Shown: positions 9,965 through 18,681 of the stretch, piece by piece | Numbering within the stretch: the first letter of the stretch is position 1 | Layout: every line of letters begins with the position of its first letter | Source of the DNA: Curvibacter cyanobacteriorum | GTDB taxonomy: Bacteria; Pseudomonadota; Gammaproteobacteria; Burkholderiales; Burkholderiaceae_C | Length of the DNA: 64,000 bases | Assembly (NCBI RefSeq): GCF_028649475.1 | Contig: NZ_JAQSIP010000014.1 | Coordinates: forward strand, 18,848 to 82,847 | Reading direction: 5' to 3' | Notes under the pieces: generated by a model | Database searches by the model: none | Told to the model about the DNA's origin: nothing | The model's input: the letters and a program-made list of their open reading frames with translations, nothing else | Made by a program: the position numbers and the translations under genes

Positions 9965-10921
9965 ATGACGTCCAGTCCGACACCGACTCCCCTCAACTGC
10001 CGCGTTGCCGTGGTCCTGCCTTGCTACAACGAGGCCCTGGCCATTGGCCAGGTGCTGGACGAGTTCAAGGCCTGCCTGCCCGAGGCCGAGGTCTACGTGT
10101 TTGACAACAACTCCAGCGACGACACGGGCGCCATCGCGCGCCGGCTGGGCGCCACGGTGATCCCGGTCGCCTTGCGCGGCAAGGGCAATGTGGTGCGGCG
10201 CATGTTCGCGGACGTCGAGGCCGACGTCTATGTGATGGTCGACGGCGACGCCACCTACGACGTCACCCACCTGCGCGAGCACATCCGCCTGCTGCAAGAG
10301 CGGCGCCTGGACATGCTGGTGGGCTGCCGCAAGGACGACGGCAAGGACCCGCAGACGTACCGCCCCGGCCACCGCCTGGGCAACCTCATGCTGACCGGTT
10401 CGGTCAGCTGGATTTTTGGTGGCGGCTTCACCGACATGCTGTCGGGCTACCGGGTGTTCTCGCGCCGCTATGCCAAGTCCTTCCCGGCCATGTCGCAGGG
10501 CTTCGAGACCGAAACCGAGCTGACGGTGCACGCGCTGGAACTGCGCATGCCCTACGCCGAAGTCGACATCGTCTACCGCGCCCGCCCCGAGGGGTCAACC
10601 AGCAAGCTGTCCACCTTGCGCGATGGCTGGCGCATCCTCAAGACCATCCTGAAGCTGTTCATCAGCGAGCGCCCGCTGGCCTTCTTTGGCCTGCTGGCCG
10701 CCTTCCTGGCCCTGCTGTCGGTCGGCATCGCCGCACCGCTGGCCTGGACCTACTTCCAAACCGGCCTGGTGCCGCGCCTGCCCACCGCCGTGATGGCCAC
10801 CGGCATCATGATGTGCTCGGCCCTGTCGCTGGTGTGCGGCGCCATCCTGCACACCGTGACGATCGGTCGGCGTGAGGTCAAGCAACTGACCTACCTGGGC
10901 ATTCCCCTGCACCAGCCATGA
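9965..10921 (+). CDS. GT2 family glycosyltransferase, dolichol-phosphate-sugar synthase-like, with two C-terminal TM helices
   Basis: A 318-residue enzyme expected to transfer a sugar from a nucleotide donor to a lipid phosphate (undecaprenyl phosphate) at the inner membrane. The GT-A fold shows VAVVLPCYNEALAIGQ at the start, DNNSSDDTG, and the metal/nucleotide motif DGDATYD (93-99). Two helices close the protein, near PLAFFGLLAAFLALLSVGIA and PTAVMATGIMMCSALSL. The ATG was chosen over an upstream TTG. Its stop overlaps the start of the GtrA-like gene (ATGA), which supports a two-gene functional unit as in Gtr systems. The sugar is not identifiable. Confidence 0.9.
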   Translation: MTSSPTPTPLNCRVAVVLPCYNEALAIGQVLDEFKACLPEAEVYVFDNNSSDDTGAIARRLGATVIPVALRGKGNVVRRMFADVEADVYVMVDGDATYDVTHLREHIRLLQERRLDMLVGCRKDDGKDPQTYRPGHRLGNLMLTGSVSWIFGGGFTDMLSGYRVFSRRYAKSFPAMSQGFETETELTVHALELRMPYAEVDIVYRARPEGSTSKLSTLRDGWRILKTILKLFISERPLAFFGLLAAFLALLSVGIAAPLAWTYFQTGLVPRLPTAVMATGIMMCSALSLVCGAILHTVTIGRREVKQLTYLGIPLHQP

Positions 10922-11340
10922 GCCGCCGGGTGTCACGTCAGTTCCTGTTTTTCTGTGTCGCCGGGGTGATCGGCCTGGGGGTCGACACGGCGGTGCTGTA
11001 CGCCCTGGCGCCCTGGCTGGGCTGGTATGGCGCGCGGGTGGTGTCCTTCCTGAGCGCGGCCACCGCCACCTGGTGGCTGAATCGGCGCTTCGCCTTCGCC
11101 AGCCCCAGCCCCCTGACCGAGCCCTGGTGGCGCCAGTACCTGAAGTACCTGCTGTCGATGACCGTGGGGGGCCTGGTGAACTACGCCGTCTACGTGGCGA
11201 CCCTGCAGTGGGTGCCCATCGACGGGGCGGCCCTGCTGGGCGTCGCGCTGGGCAGCATTGGGGGCCTGGGCTTCAATTTCGTGAGCGCCCGCTACCTGGT
11301 GTTTCGCCAACGGCAAGCCCCCCACAACGCTTCTTCTTGA
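10918..11340 (+). CDS. GtrA-like membrane protein (candidate lipid-linked sugar flippase)
   Basis: 140 residues with four predicted membrane helices: FLFFCVAGVIGLGVDTAVLYAL, VVSFLSAATATWWLNRRFAF, YLLSMTVGGLVNYAVYV and ALLGVALGSIGGLGFNFV. The pattern R.F.FCVAGxxGxxVD and the central WWLNRRFAF are GtrA family marks. GtrA proteins are thought to flip undecaprenyl-phosphate-sugar across the inner membrane for periplasmic glycosyltransferases. It overlaps the GT2 gene by four bases, so translation is coupled. The periplasmic transferases it could feed are encoded further along the same strand. Confidence 0.9.
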   Translation: MSRRVSRQFLFFCVAGVIGLGVDTAVLYALAPWLGWYGARVVSFLSAATATWWLNRRFAFASPSPLTEPWWRQYLKYLLSMTVGGLVNYAVYVATLQWVPIDGAALLGVALGSIGGLGFNFVSARYLVFRQRQAPHNASS

Positions 11341-11437
11341 ACCCGCGCACATGACGGTTGCTTTCCAGATCGGCCTCTGGCCAGCCACCTTCAGACCGGT
11401 CGCCACCTGCGCCTTTGCTGCCCTCCGGGAAACCTGA

Positions 11438-12190
11438 ATGTCCCCCGCCACCTTGTCCAAAACCACGCCCGTTCGCCCCCATTCGCGCGCACGGCGCCTG
11501 CACACGAGCTGGCGTGTCTGCCTCGGCGCGGGCCTGCTGAGCCTGGCCGCCTGCGGCGGTGACCACCGCCCGCCCCCGCCCGTGGCCCGCCCTGCCCCCG
11601 CGGCCCCCAGCCACCGCAGCGGGCCGGGCACCACACTGCCCATCATTGGGCTGTATGGCGACAGCCTGCTGGCTGGCACGGCCACCGGTCAGCCCAACAA
11701 CCTGATTGCGGTGCCACCCGTGCGCCGGCTGCGCGAACTCAGCCACGACCGCATGGTCACCATCGACTACTCGCGCCCCGGGGCCACCACGGTGGACGCC
11801 CTGCGTGGCGGCTACGCCATGCCCTTCAGCGCCTGGGACGAACACATGAAAACCGCGCCCGAGCAACTGGTGGTGCTGCGCTACGGGGGCGCCGACTTCA
11901 TCCTCGGGGTGCAGGAAAAAGAGTTCCGGCGCAGCCTGACCCAGCTGGTGCGAGGCGCCCAAGCCCACGGCAAGACGGTGGTGCTGGTGGGGCTGATCCC
12001 GGTGTTCAAAGGGGTGATGAAGTTTGACAAGGTGCTGCGCGCGGTCGCGTGGGAAACCCGCGTGCGCTACATCGAGCTGGCCCGCGTGCCGTTCCAGAAG
12101 CACGAGCTGATCGATGGCATCCACCCGGGGCAGGCCTACTCGGACCGCTTGATCCAGAAGCTGACCCCGCAGCTGATCCAGGCGCTTTGA
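11438..12190 (+). CDS. SGNH/GDSL-type hydrolase, predicted lipoprotein
   Basis: 250 residues. A basic n-region leads into VCLGAGLLSLAAC, where the lipobox Cys is residue 39, followed by CGGD and a Pro-rich linker, so the enzyme is probably an anchored envelope lipoprotein. The SGNH block I motif is GLYGDSLLAG (nucleophile Ser 76) and block V is DGIH (226-229). SGNH enzymes of this size act as esterases or acyltransferases on acylated glycans or lipids. Its location between GtrA-like and glycosyltransferase genes, near an acyltransferase-3, suggests trimming or transfer of acyl groups on the same glycan. Blocks II and III are not clear, so the substrate is unknown. Confidence 0.75.
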   Translation: MSPATLSKTTPVRPHSRARRLHTSWRVCLGAGLLSLAACGGDHRPPPPVARPAPAAPSHRSGPGTTLPIIGLYGDSLLAGTATGQPNNLIAVPPVRRLRELSHDRMVTIDYSRPGATTVDALRGGYAMPFSAWDEHMKTAPEQLVVLRYGGADFILGVQEKEFRRSLTQLVRGAQAHGKTVVLVGLIPVFKGVMKFDKVLRAVAWETRVRYIELARVPFQKHELIDGIHPGQAYSDRLIQKLTPQLIQAL

Positions 12191-12254
12191 GTGCGGCCCA
12201 TGCACGCTCTCTTTGTGGCATGCCGGCCCACCGGGCCCGACGACACCTTGCACC

Positions 12255-14075
12255 ATGACTGACGCCCTGTCTTTTGCCGCCGGGCAGTACGCCACCCTGG
12301 CGTGGCTGCTGCTGGCCTTCTGGGGGCTGGGCCAGACCCTGTTCAAGCAGGTGCTGCGGGTGCGCGGCACCGACCCCTGGCTGCAGTGGGCACTGGCCTG
12401 CAGCAGCGGCATGGGCCTGACCGCGCTCGCGCTGCAAGCCCTGGGCGTGGCCGGGCTGCTGCGCCGTGGGCCGCTCAATGGGGTGTTGCTGACCGGCCTG
12501 CTGCTGGCCATCTGGCAGTTGTGGCAGTTGTGGCAACTGGGGCGCGAGGCGCGGGGGAGGCGCCAGCGCGCCCAGCCCCAGCCCCAGCCCCAGGCCGACG
12601 GCCCCTCGGCCCCGGGCTCGGCCTGGCTGCGCGCCGCCTGTGCCTTGCTGGCCCTGGGCCTGCTGGTGCCCACCTGGGTGGCGCCGCTGAGCCCGCCCTT
12701 TGAATGGGACGAGATGATGTACCACCTGCCGCACGCGCGGCAATGGGTCGAGAACGGCCGCCTGAGCGTCAACGAGTGGCTGCGCTACCCCTGGTTTCCG
12801 TACAACTACAACCTGCTGTACGCCGCAGGCCTGATCTTGCGCGGGGACCAATTCACCCACCTGCTGCACGCGCTGGCGGGCTGGCTCACCACGCTGATGG
12901 TGTACCGCCTGGGTCTGCGCCACGCGGGCCCGTTGACCGCCCTGGGCGGCACCGCGATCTGGGTCGGCATGAACCTGTGGTTCTTCTCCAATGCCTATGT
13001 GGACCTGGGCGTGGCGCTGTTCGTCACCGGGGCCGGGGCCGCCTGCCTGTTGTGGCTGGAAGACCCCAAGGCGGGCCGCGGCTGGCTGCTGGTCAGCGCC
13101 TTCTTGATGGGCGTGGCGGTGGGCGCCAAGTACCAGAGCCTGTTCTTTTTGCCGCTGTACCTGGCCGTGCTGCTGTGGCGCGACCGACGCCCGGCCACGC
13201 TGGCGCTGGCCACGGCCGTGCTGCTGCTGCCCAGCCTGTACTGGTACGTGCGCAACGCGGTGCTGACCGGCGACCCCTTCAGCCCCCTGGGTGGCCAGGT
13301 GTTCGGCTTCCATGACTGGAACGCGCGGGATCATTGGTTGCAGTTCCAGGACCTCAAGCGCGTCGCCAACTGGCCCGAGTTCCCACTGTGGCCGCTGCTG
13401 CTGACCCCTCTGCTGCGGCCCTGGCGCAGCGGCCTGGCCTGGGCCTGCGCCGCCGCCTTCAGCGCCTACGCGCTGGTGAGTTGGTACGTCACCTCGCACT
13501 ACGACCGCTACCTGGTGCCGTCGATGCCGGTGCTGGCCCTGCTGTCGGCCTGGACCTGCGTCGAACTGCTGCGGCGCGGCAGCCACGTGCTGGCGCGCCG
13601 CTGGCCCGCCATCACCCCGGCGCGGCGGCGCGGCGGCCTGTGGGTCGCGCTGGCCCTGGCCGCCGCCCTGGTGGTGAACTACGCGCGGCAGGAGTGGCAC
13701 CACTACGCCTGGCGGGTGTCCCCCACCCAGGCCCAGCGCGACCAGTTCCTGCGCCAGCAGATCGTGGCCTATGACCTGCTCCAGCACCTGCGCACCCTGC
13801 CCGGCCTGAAGATTTACCAATGGGGACTGGAGGACGCGATCTACTACGCCCCCAACCCGATCTGGGGCGAGGTCTTTGGCCCCTGGCGCCAGGCCGACCT
13901 GGTCGACCTGTCGGCGCCCGAGCTGGCAGCCCACCTGCACCGACAAGGCTTCAACACCTTGCTGGTGCGCGACAACGTGTTGGAGCGCCTGCAGCAGTTG
14001 CCCGGTTTCGAGCAGCACTTCACGCTGTTGAGCGACGGCAAGGGTGGCCAGGCCTTCCAGATCTTGCCGCCCTGA
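12255..14075 (+). CDS. Polytopic glycosyltransferase of the PMT/ArnT (GT-C) type, copy 1
   Basis: A 606-residue inner-membrane protein with about ten or more hydrophobic segments. The acidic pair Asp152-Glu153 in WDEMMYHLPHARQW lies just after the first long helix block, where GT-C enzymes place catalytic acids in the first periplasmic loop. Downstream marks shared with the 15.7-kb paralogue are FPYNYNLLYA, LLHALAGWL, YWYVRNAVLTGDPFSPLGG, FHDWN, SHYDRYL and YYAPNPIWGEVFGPWR. GT-C enzymes use undecaprenyl-phosphate-linked sugars, which the GT2 and GtrA-like genes nearby could supply. The acceptor is unknown. The ATG was preferred over an upstream alternative start. Confidence 0.8.
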   Translation: MTDALSFAAGQYATLAWLLLAFWGLGQTLFKQVLRVRGTDPWLQWALACSSGMGLTALALQALGVAGLLRRGPLNGVLLTGLLLAIWQLWQLWQLGREARGRRQRAQPQPQPQADGPSAPGSAWLRAACALLALGLLVPTWVAPLSPPFEWDEMMYHLPHARQWVENGRLSVNEWLRYPWFPYNYNLLYAAGLILRGDQFTHLLHALAGWLTTLMVYRLGLRHAGPLTALGGTAIWVGMNLWFFSNAYVDLGVALFVTGAGAACLLWLEDPKAGRGWLLVSAFLMGVAVGAKYQSLFFLPLYLAVLLWRDRRPATLALATAVLLLPSLYWYVRNAVLTGDPFSPLGGQVFGFHDWNARDHWLQFQDLKRVANWPEFPLWPLLLTPLLRPWRSGLAWACAAAFSAYALVSWYVTSHYDRYLVPSMPVLALLSAWTCVELLRRGSHVLARRWPAITPARRRGGLWVALALAAALVVNYARQEWHHYAWRVSPTQAQRDQFLRQQIVAYDLLQHLRTLPGLKIYQWGLEDAIYYAPNPIWGEVFGPWRQADLVDLSAPELAAHLHRQGFNTLLVRDNVLERLQQLPGFEQHFTLLSDGKGGQAFQILPP

Positions 14076-14361
14076 GGCCCCATGATCGTGACCATGCCCG
14101 CCCCCCGCGCCCCCACCTGCCGCGCCCGGCCCGAGGGGCTCCGGCGCGCCTGTGCGGCCCGCGCGCCCGTCGGGATGACGGCGCCCCGGCCCGCAGCCCG
14201 AGCAGCGCCGGACCGACGACCGGCGGCACAGCGCAGCCCTAGACTTGCCGGGGTGCATCCCCAACCGACCGCTGTCCACGCCCGCTGGGGCGCCCGCGGT
14301 CAGACGCGCCTGCCGCTGCGGCGGCGGGCCCCAGCAACCCACGCGGGAGTCGGCCCCTTCC

Positions 14362-15567
14362 ATGGCTAATGCAACCCTGTCCCCCCACCGGACCACGCCC
14401 CCCGCGGCCCCCGGGCTTCCCCATTTCGCGGCGCTGGACAGCCTGCGCGCGCTGGCGGCTGGGCTGGTGTTCCTGTACCACTTCCATGTGCTGGAGCCGG
14501 GCTCGGGCCTGAGCCTGTTCACCCACCTGCCGGTGCTGCAGATCGGCTGGATCGGGGTCGACCTGTTCCTGCTCATCAGCGGCTTCGTGATCACCCGCTC
14601 GGGGCTGTCTCAAAACGCCCTGAGCACGCCCCAGGACCGGCGCCAGTTCATGGTCCGGCGGCTGGCCCGCATCGTGCCGCTGTACCTGGTGACCAGCGTG
14701 TTCTGGCTGGTGTGGGTCGACCCCTCGCCGGTGCTGCAAGGCTGGAGCACCACCCTGATGCAGATTGGCAGCCACCTGGTGTTCCTGCACAACCTGTGGC
14801 CCAGCACCCACGGGTCGATCAATGGCCCGACCTGGTCGATCGCACTCGAGATGCAGTTCTATGTGTTCATCGCGCTGACGCTGCGCTTCATGCCCCGGGG
14901 CGCGCCCTGGAAATGGCTGCTGGGCCTGATGCTGCTGGCCTGGGCCTTCAAATGGGCCGTGGCCCTGGGCCTGCGGGGCGCCGACAACGCGGTGCCCCTG
15001 ATGGTGATTTACTCGGGCGAACTGCCGGGCACGCTGGACGAGTTCGGCCTGGGCATCTTCCTGGCCCTGATGCTGCACCGCCAGCCCGGCTGGCTGCAGC
15101 GCTGGAGCCAGCCCGCCTGGCGCCATTGCCTGCTGTGGCTGGCGCTGTTCGGGCTCGGCTTCAATGCCTGCGTGCAGGTGATGGCCCACCACGGCGACTA
15201 CTGGGGCAACGCCTGGATGGTGGTGTTCTGGAAGACCGGCCTCGTGGTCTCGTTCTTCTTTCTGCTGCTGGCCGCGCTCAGTGTGCCCGGCGGGGTGCAG
15301 GGCCTGTTGAAGCCGCTGAACTACCTGGGCCAGATCAGCTACGGCATCTACCTGTGGCACATGCCGGTCCTGAAGCTGTGGCAACAAAGCGGCACCCTGC
15401 ATGGCGGCCCGCTGCTGGCGGCCGTGACGGGCTGCACCCTGGCGTTGGCGGTGCTGACCTGGCATGGGCTGGAGCGGCCCCTGAGCCAGGCCCTCCCCCG
15501 CCTGCCCTGGATCCAACGCTGGTGCCAGGGGGCCGCGGCCCCCCGGCGCCGCCACGCCCCAACCTGA
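14362..15567 (+). CDS. Acyltransferase-3 family membrane protein (OafA/YrhL-like)
   Basis: 401 residues with about ten membrane helices. The family signature is present: FAALDSLRALAAGLVFLYHF with the conserved Arg and the catalytic-type His near the end of helix 1, then GWIGVDLFLLISGFVIT and YGIYLWHMPVL near the C-terminus. These proteins move acetyl or other short acyl groups across the inner membrane onto sugars of O-antigen or other glycans. There is no C-terminal SGNH domain; the separate SGNH lipoprotein in the same island could play that part. It lies between two paralogous glycosyltransferase genes, all on the same strand. Confidence 0.92.
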   Translation: MANATLSPHRTTPPAAPGLPHFAALDSLRALAAGLVFLYHFHVLEPGSGLSLFTHLPVLQIGWIGVDLFLLISGFVITRSGLSQNALSTPQDRRQFMVRRLARIVPLYLVTSVFWLVWVDPSPVLQGWSTTLMQIGSHLVFLHNLWPSTHGSINGPTWSIALEMQFYVFIALTLRFMPRGAPWKWLLGLMLLAWAFKWAVALGLRGADNAVPLMVIYSGELPGTLDEFGLGIFLALMLHRQPGWLQRWSQPAWRHCLLWLALFGLGFNACVQVMAHHGDYWGNAWMVVFWKTGLVVSFFFLLLAALSVPGGVQGLLKPLNYLGQISYGIYLWHMPVLKLWQQSGTLHGGPLLAAVTGCTLALAVLTWHGLERPLSQALPRLPWIQRWCQGAAAPRRRHAPT

Positions 15568-15656
15568 CCCCTCTGGCAGGGCCGCCGAACCGCCGCCCTG
15601 CCCGTCCCCACCCCTTGTTCACAGCCCACCGCCCCCTGCCCGACTGACCCAAGACC

Positions 15657-17432
15657 ATGACTGAACTGGCCTTCATCCAAAAGTTTTACGGCGCCCTCGC
15701 GGGCCTGGTGCTGGCCTTCTGGGGCCTGGGGCAGGCCACGCTGCTGGCACTGCGCGCCCCCCGGGTCGAGGACCGCTGGCTGGGCTGGGCGCTGACCACC
15801 ACCCTGGGGCTGGGCCTGTTCATCGTGCTGGTGCAGGCGCTGGCCGTGGCCGGCCAACTGCACCGACCGGCCCTGTTCGGGCTGCTGATCCTGGGCTGGG
15901 GCCTGGCGGCCTGGCGGCTGTGGCGGGCCTGGTGCGAGCGCGAGCGCCTGCTGCCTGGCCGCACCCGCCCGCCGCGCACCTGGCATGCCTTGGACCTGGT
16001 GGCGCTCTGGGCCGTGCTGATGGCGCTGGCCCCCACCCTGGTCGCCCCGCTGGCCCCACCGCTGCAATGGGACGAGCTGATGTACCACCTGCCGCACGCC
16101 AAGCAGTGGGCCGAAAGCGGGCAACTGACCGTCAATGGCTGGCTGCGCTTCCCCTGGTTCCCGTACAACTACGACCTGCTCTACGCGTGCGCCCTGCTGC
16201 TCAAGGGCGACGTGCTGGCCCACCTGCTGCACGCGCTGGCGGGCTGGCTGGTGGCCGTGATGGTGTACCGCGTGGGCCTGCGCCACGGCGGCCGGCTGAC
16301 CGCCAGCCTGGCCACGGTGACCTGGCTGGTGCTGGGGGGCTCGCTGTACGGATCGGCCTACATCGACCTGGGCATCGCGCTGTTCCTGAGCGCCAGCGCC
16401 ACGGCCCTGTGGCTGTGGGGGCAGGACCGCCGCCGGGTCAGCTGGCTGCTGGTGGCCGCCTTCATCCTGGGGCTGGCCGTGGGCAGCAAGTACCAGGCCC
16501 TGATTTACCTGCCCTTCTTTGGCGCGGTGCTGCTGTGGCAGGAGCGCCGGCCTTCGGTCTGGCTGCGCACGGCAGCGGTGTTCCTGCTGCCCTGCCTCTA
16601 CTGGTACGTGCGCAACGCCGTGCTCACGGGCGACCCGTTCAGCCCCTTGGGGGGCCGCCTTTTTGGCTTCCACGACTGGAACGAATGGGACCTGAACGCC
16701 CAGCTCAATGACCTCAAAGGGGTGGCCAACTGGCCGCCCAAGATCCTGTGGCCGGCCCTGCTGAGCCTCTTGATGCCGGCGCTGTGGCGCGACCGGGTCT
16801 GGCGCGGCCTGCTGCTGCTGAGCGCCTACGCCACCGCGGTGTGGTGGGCCACCTCGCACTACGACCGCTACCTGCTGCCGGCCTTCCCGCTGCTGGCCTT
16901 GCTCAGCGCGCGCGTGATCAGCGCCGGGCTGGCGCGCCTCTGGCAAGCCTGCCCACGGGTCGTGATCGAGCCGCGCTGGGTGGGTCAGCAACTGGGGCTG
17001 CTGCTGGCGCTGGGCGGCGTCGGTCTGTTGGGCCAGTACGGCTGGACCGCCAGCGAAAAAGCCCTGCGCCAGGTGGCCTTCACGCCCGAACAACGCGAGG
17101 TCATCCTGACCCGGGCGCTGCCCGCCTACCCGCTGGTGCAGCGCCTGCACCAGCCGCCGGGGCGTCGCATCTACCAGTTCGCGCTGGAGAACCTGACCTA
17201 CTACGCCCCCAACCCGATCTGGGGCGAGATTTTTGGCCCCTGGCGCAACCACGACCGCATGTTGCTGGGGGCCAAGGGCCTGGCCGAGCGCCTGCGCGCC
17301 GAGGGCTTTGACACCCTGCTGATCCGCAACGACGTGCTGGGCATGTTCAAGCCCGACGCCGACTTTGACCAGTATTTCCGTTCGATCGGCCAGGCCCCTG
17401 GGGCCGAGGCCTTCGACCTGCTGCCCCCCTGA
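15657..17432 (+). CDS. Polytopic glycosyltransferase of the PMT/ArnT (GT-C) type, copy 2
   Basis: A 591-residue paralogue of the 12.3-kb gene, collinear over the whole length. The acidic pair is Asp139-Glu140 in WDELMYHLPHAKQW. FPYNYDLLYA, VGSKYQAL, YWYVRNAVLTGDPFSPLGG, FHDWN, SHYDRYL and YYAPNPIWGEIFGPWR recur at matching spacing. The copies differ most in the linker after the second helix and in the central helices. Two such enzymes may transfer different sugars or act on different acceptors. The HAD phosphatase gene starts 17 bases after its stop, so they are probably co-transcribed. Confidence 0.8.
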   Translation: MTELAFIQKFYGALAGLVLAFWGLGQATLLALRAPRVEDRWLGWALTTTLGLGLFIVLVQALAVAGQLHRPALFGLLILGWGLAAWRLWRAWCERERLLPGRTRPPRTWHALDLVALWAVLMALAPTLVAPLAPPLQWDELMYHLPHAKQWAESGQLTVNGWLRFPWFPYNYDLLYACALLLKGDVLAHLLHALAGWLVAVMVYRVGLRHGGRLTASLATVTWLVLGGSLYGSAYIDLGIALFLSASATALWLWGQDRRRVSWLLVAAFILGLAVGSKYQALIYLPFFGAVLLWQERRPSVWLRTAAVFLLPCLYWYVRNAVLTGDPFSPLGGRLFGFHDWNEWDLNAQLNDLKGVANWPPKILWPALLSLLMPALWRDRVWRGLLLLSAYATAVWWATSHYDRYLLPAFPLLALLSARVISAGLARLWQACPRVVIEPRWVGQQLGLLLALGGVGLLGQYGWTASEKALRQVAFTPEQREVILTRALPAYPLVQRLHQPPGRRIYQFALENLTYYAPNPIWGEIFGPWRNHDRMLLGAKGLAERLRAEGFDTLLIRNDVLGMFKPDADFDQYFRSIGQAPGAEAFDLLPP

Positions 17433-17449
17433 ACCCGGAACCCGCCCCG

Positions 17450-18268
17450 ATGCAGCCGCTGCACACCCTGCCCCCCACCCGCGCCGCCGCTGTGCGCGGC
17501 GTGTTCACCGACATCGACGACACCCTGACCACCGACGGCGCCATCACGTCCGAGGCCCTGCAAGCGCTGCAGGCCCTGCGCGACGCCGGCCTGACGGTGA
17601 TCGCCATCACCGGGCGGCCGGTGGGCTGGAGCGAGCCCTTTGCACAGCAATGGCCGCTCAATGCCCTGGTGGCCGAGAACGGGGCCGTGGCCCTGATCCC
17701 CACCCGGGACGCGGCGGGCCAGCCCGGCCTGGACCGCCTCTACCAACAAACCGCGGCGCTGCGCGAGATCCATTGGCAGCGCATGCAGGCGCTGCTCAGC
17801 GAGATCGAAGCCCGCGTGCCCGGCGCGCAGCGCGCCACCGACTCCTGGGGCCGCGAGACCGACATCGCGATCGACCACAGCGAGTTCTGCCAACTGCCCC
17901 AAGCGGCCATCGACGCGGTGGTGGCACAGATGCGCGCGGCCGGCATGAACGCCACCGTCAGCAGCATCCACATCAATGGCTGGTTTGGCGACCACAACAA
18001 GCTGCAGGGCGCGCGCTGGATCTGGCAGGCGCTGACGGGTCGGGCCCTGGACGCCGAGCTGGACCAATGGGCCTACATCGGGGACTCGACCAACGACCAA
18101 CTGATGTTTGAGCATTTCCCGCTCAGCGTGGGGGTGGCGAATGTGAGCCGTTTTGTGCCGCAGTTGCAGCACCTGCCACGCTATGTGACGCCCAGCGAAC
18201 GCGGGGCGGGTTTTGCCGAACTGGCGCAGGCCCTGCTGCGGGCGCGCTCAGCGGCTGGGACGGCCTGA
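17450..18268 (+). CDS. HAD-IIB sugar phosphatase (Cof / mannosyl-3-phosphoglycerate phosphatase-like)
   Basis: 272 residues. HAD motif I is FTDIDDTLT (nucleophile Asp 21), motif II lies in VIAITGRPVGW, and motif IV is YIGDSTNDQLMFEHF. The large C2 cap between them places it in subfamily IIB, whose members dephosphorylate sugar phosphates or phosphoglycerate derivatives. It ends the glycan island and is 17 bases from the glycosyltransferase gene, so supply or turnover of a sugar phosphate for that pathway is a reasonable inference. Its 3' end overlaps the convergent Cys-cluster gene by 21 bases. Confidence 0.85.
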   Translation: MQPLHTLPPTRAAAVRGVFTDIDDTLTTDGAITSEALQALQALRDAGLTVIAITGRPVGWSEPFAQQWPLNALVAENGAVALIPTRDAAGQPGLDRLYQQTAALREIHWQRMQALLSEIEARVPGAQRATDSWGRETDIAIDHSEFCQLPQAAIDAVVAQMRAAGMNATVSSIHINGWFGDHNKLQGARWIWQALTGRALDAELDQWAYIGDSTNDQLMFEHFPLSVGVANVSRFVPQLQHLPRYVTPSERGAGFAELAQALLRARSAAGTA

Positions 18269-18640
18269 ACCGCCCGCGGAGGGGGCCTGGCGCTCGGCGT
18301 CTGAAGCCGCCTCCGCCTCGGGCTCGGGGAGCTCGATCGCGGCATCGCAACCGATGCCGGCGGCGATCCAGCGCCGCGCCAGGCGGGCCAGCAGCGCCTC
18401 GGCCCAGCGCCCGGGCACCGGGAGGTACTGCGCCGGGGCCTGCATCAAACCGCAGCGGTAGACCGACTGGGCCGGCACCCATTGCAGCGCCCGGCAGGCC
18501 CCCTGCCGGCGACGCGAGACCAACACGCCCAAGGGGCAGGGCTCGGCCAGGCAGCACACCCCGCAGCCATTGCAGGGCTGGCCCCAGGCCGGTTTGGGCG
18601 GCGCCTCGGGGTGGATTTCAATGACGCGGTGTTCGGACAT
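18248..18640 (-). CDS. YkgJ-family cysteine-cluster protein
   Basis: 130 residues. The N-terminal half has CNGCGVCC (Cys 23, 26, 29, 30), then Cys 35, 49 and 63, the CxxCxxCC pattern of the YkgJ/Fe-S zinc-or-iron-sulfur oxidoreductase-like family. No enzymatic function is firmly known. The C-terminal third is acidic and low in complexity (ELPEPEAEAASDAE). The gene is convergent with the HAD phosphatase and the two coding ends overlap. Confidence 0.85.
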   Translation of the reverse strand: MSEHRVIEIHPEAPPKPAWGQPCNGCGVCCLAEPCPLGVLVSRRRQGACRALQWVPAQSVYRCGLMQAPAQYLPVPGRWAEALLARLARRWIAAGIGCDAAIELPEPEAEAASDAERQAPSAGGSGRPSR

Positions 18641-18681
18641 GGTGTGGGCCTGCCATCATGCCAGCCCGCCCAGCCGCCCGC

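Noticed and set aside
12006..14594. An 862-codon open frame on the minus strand across the first GT-C gene
   Set aside because: The sequence is Gln/Pro/His-rich low complexity and lies opposite a polytopic membrane protein gene. Codon shadow.
15348..17252. A 634-codon open frame on the minus strand across the second GT-C gene
   Set aside because: Same character as the frame opposite the paralogue, with no domain or ribosome site.
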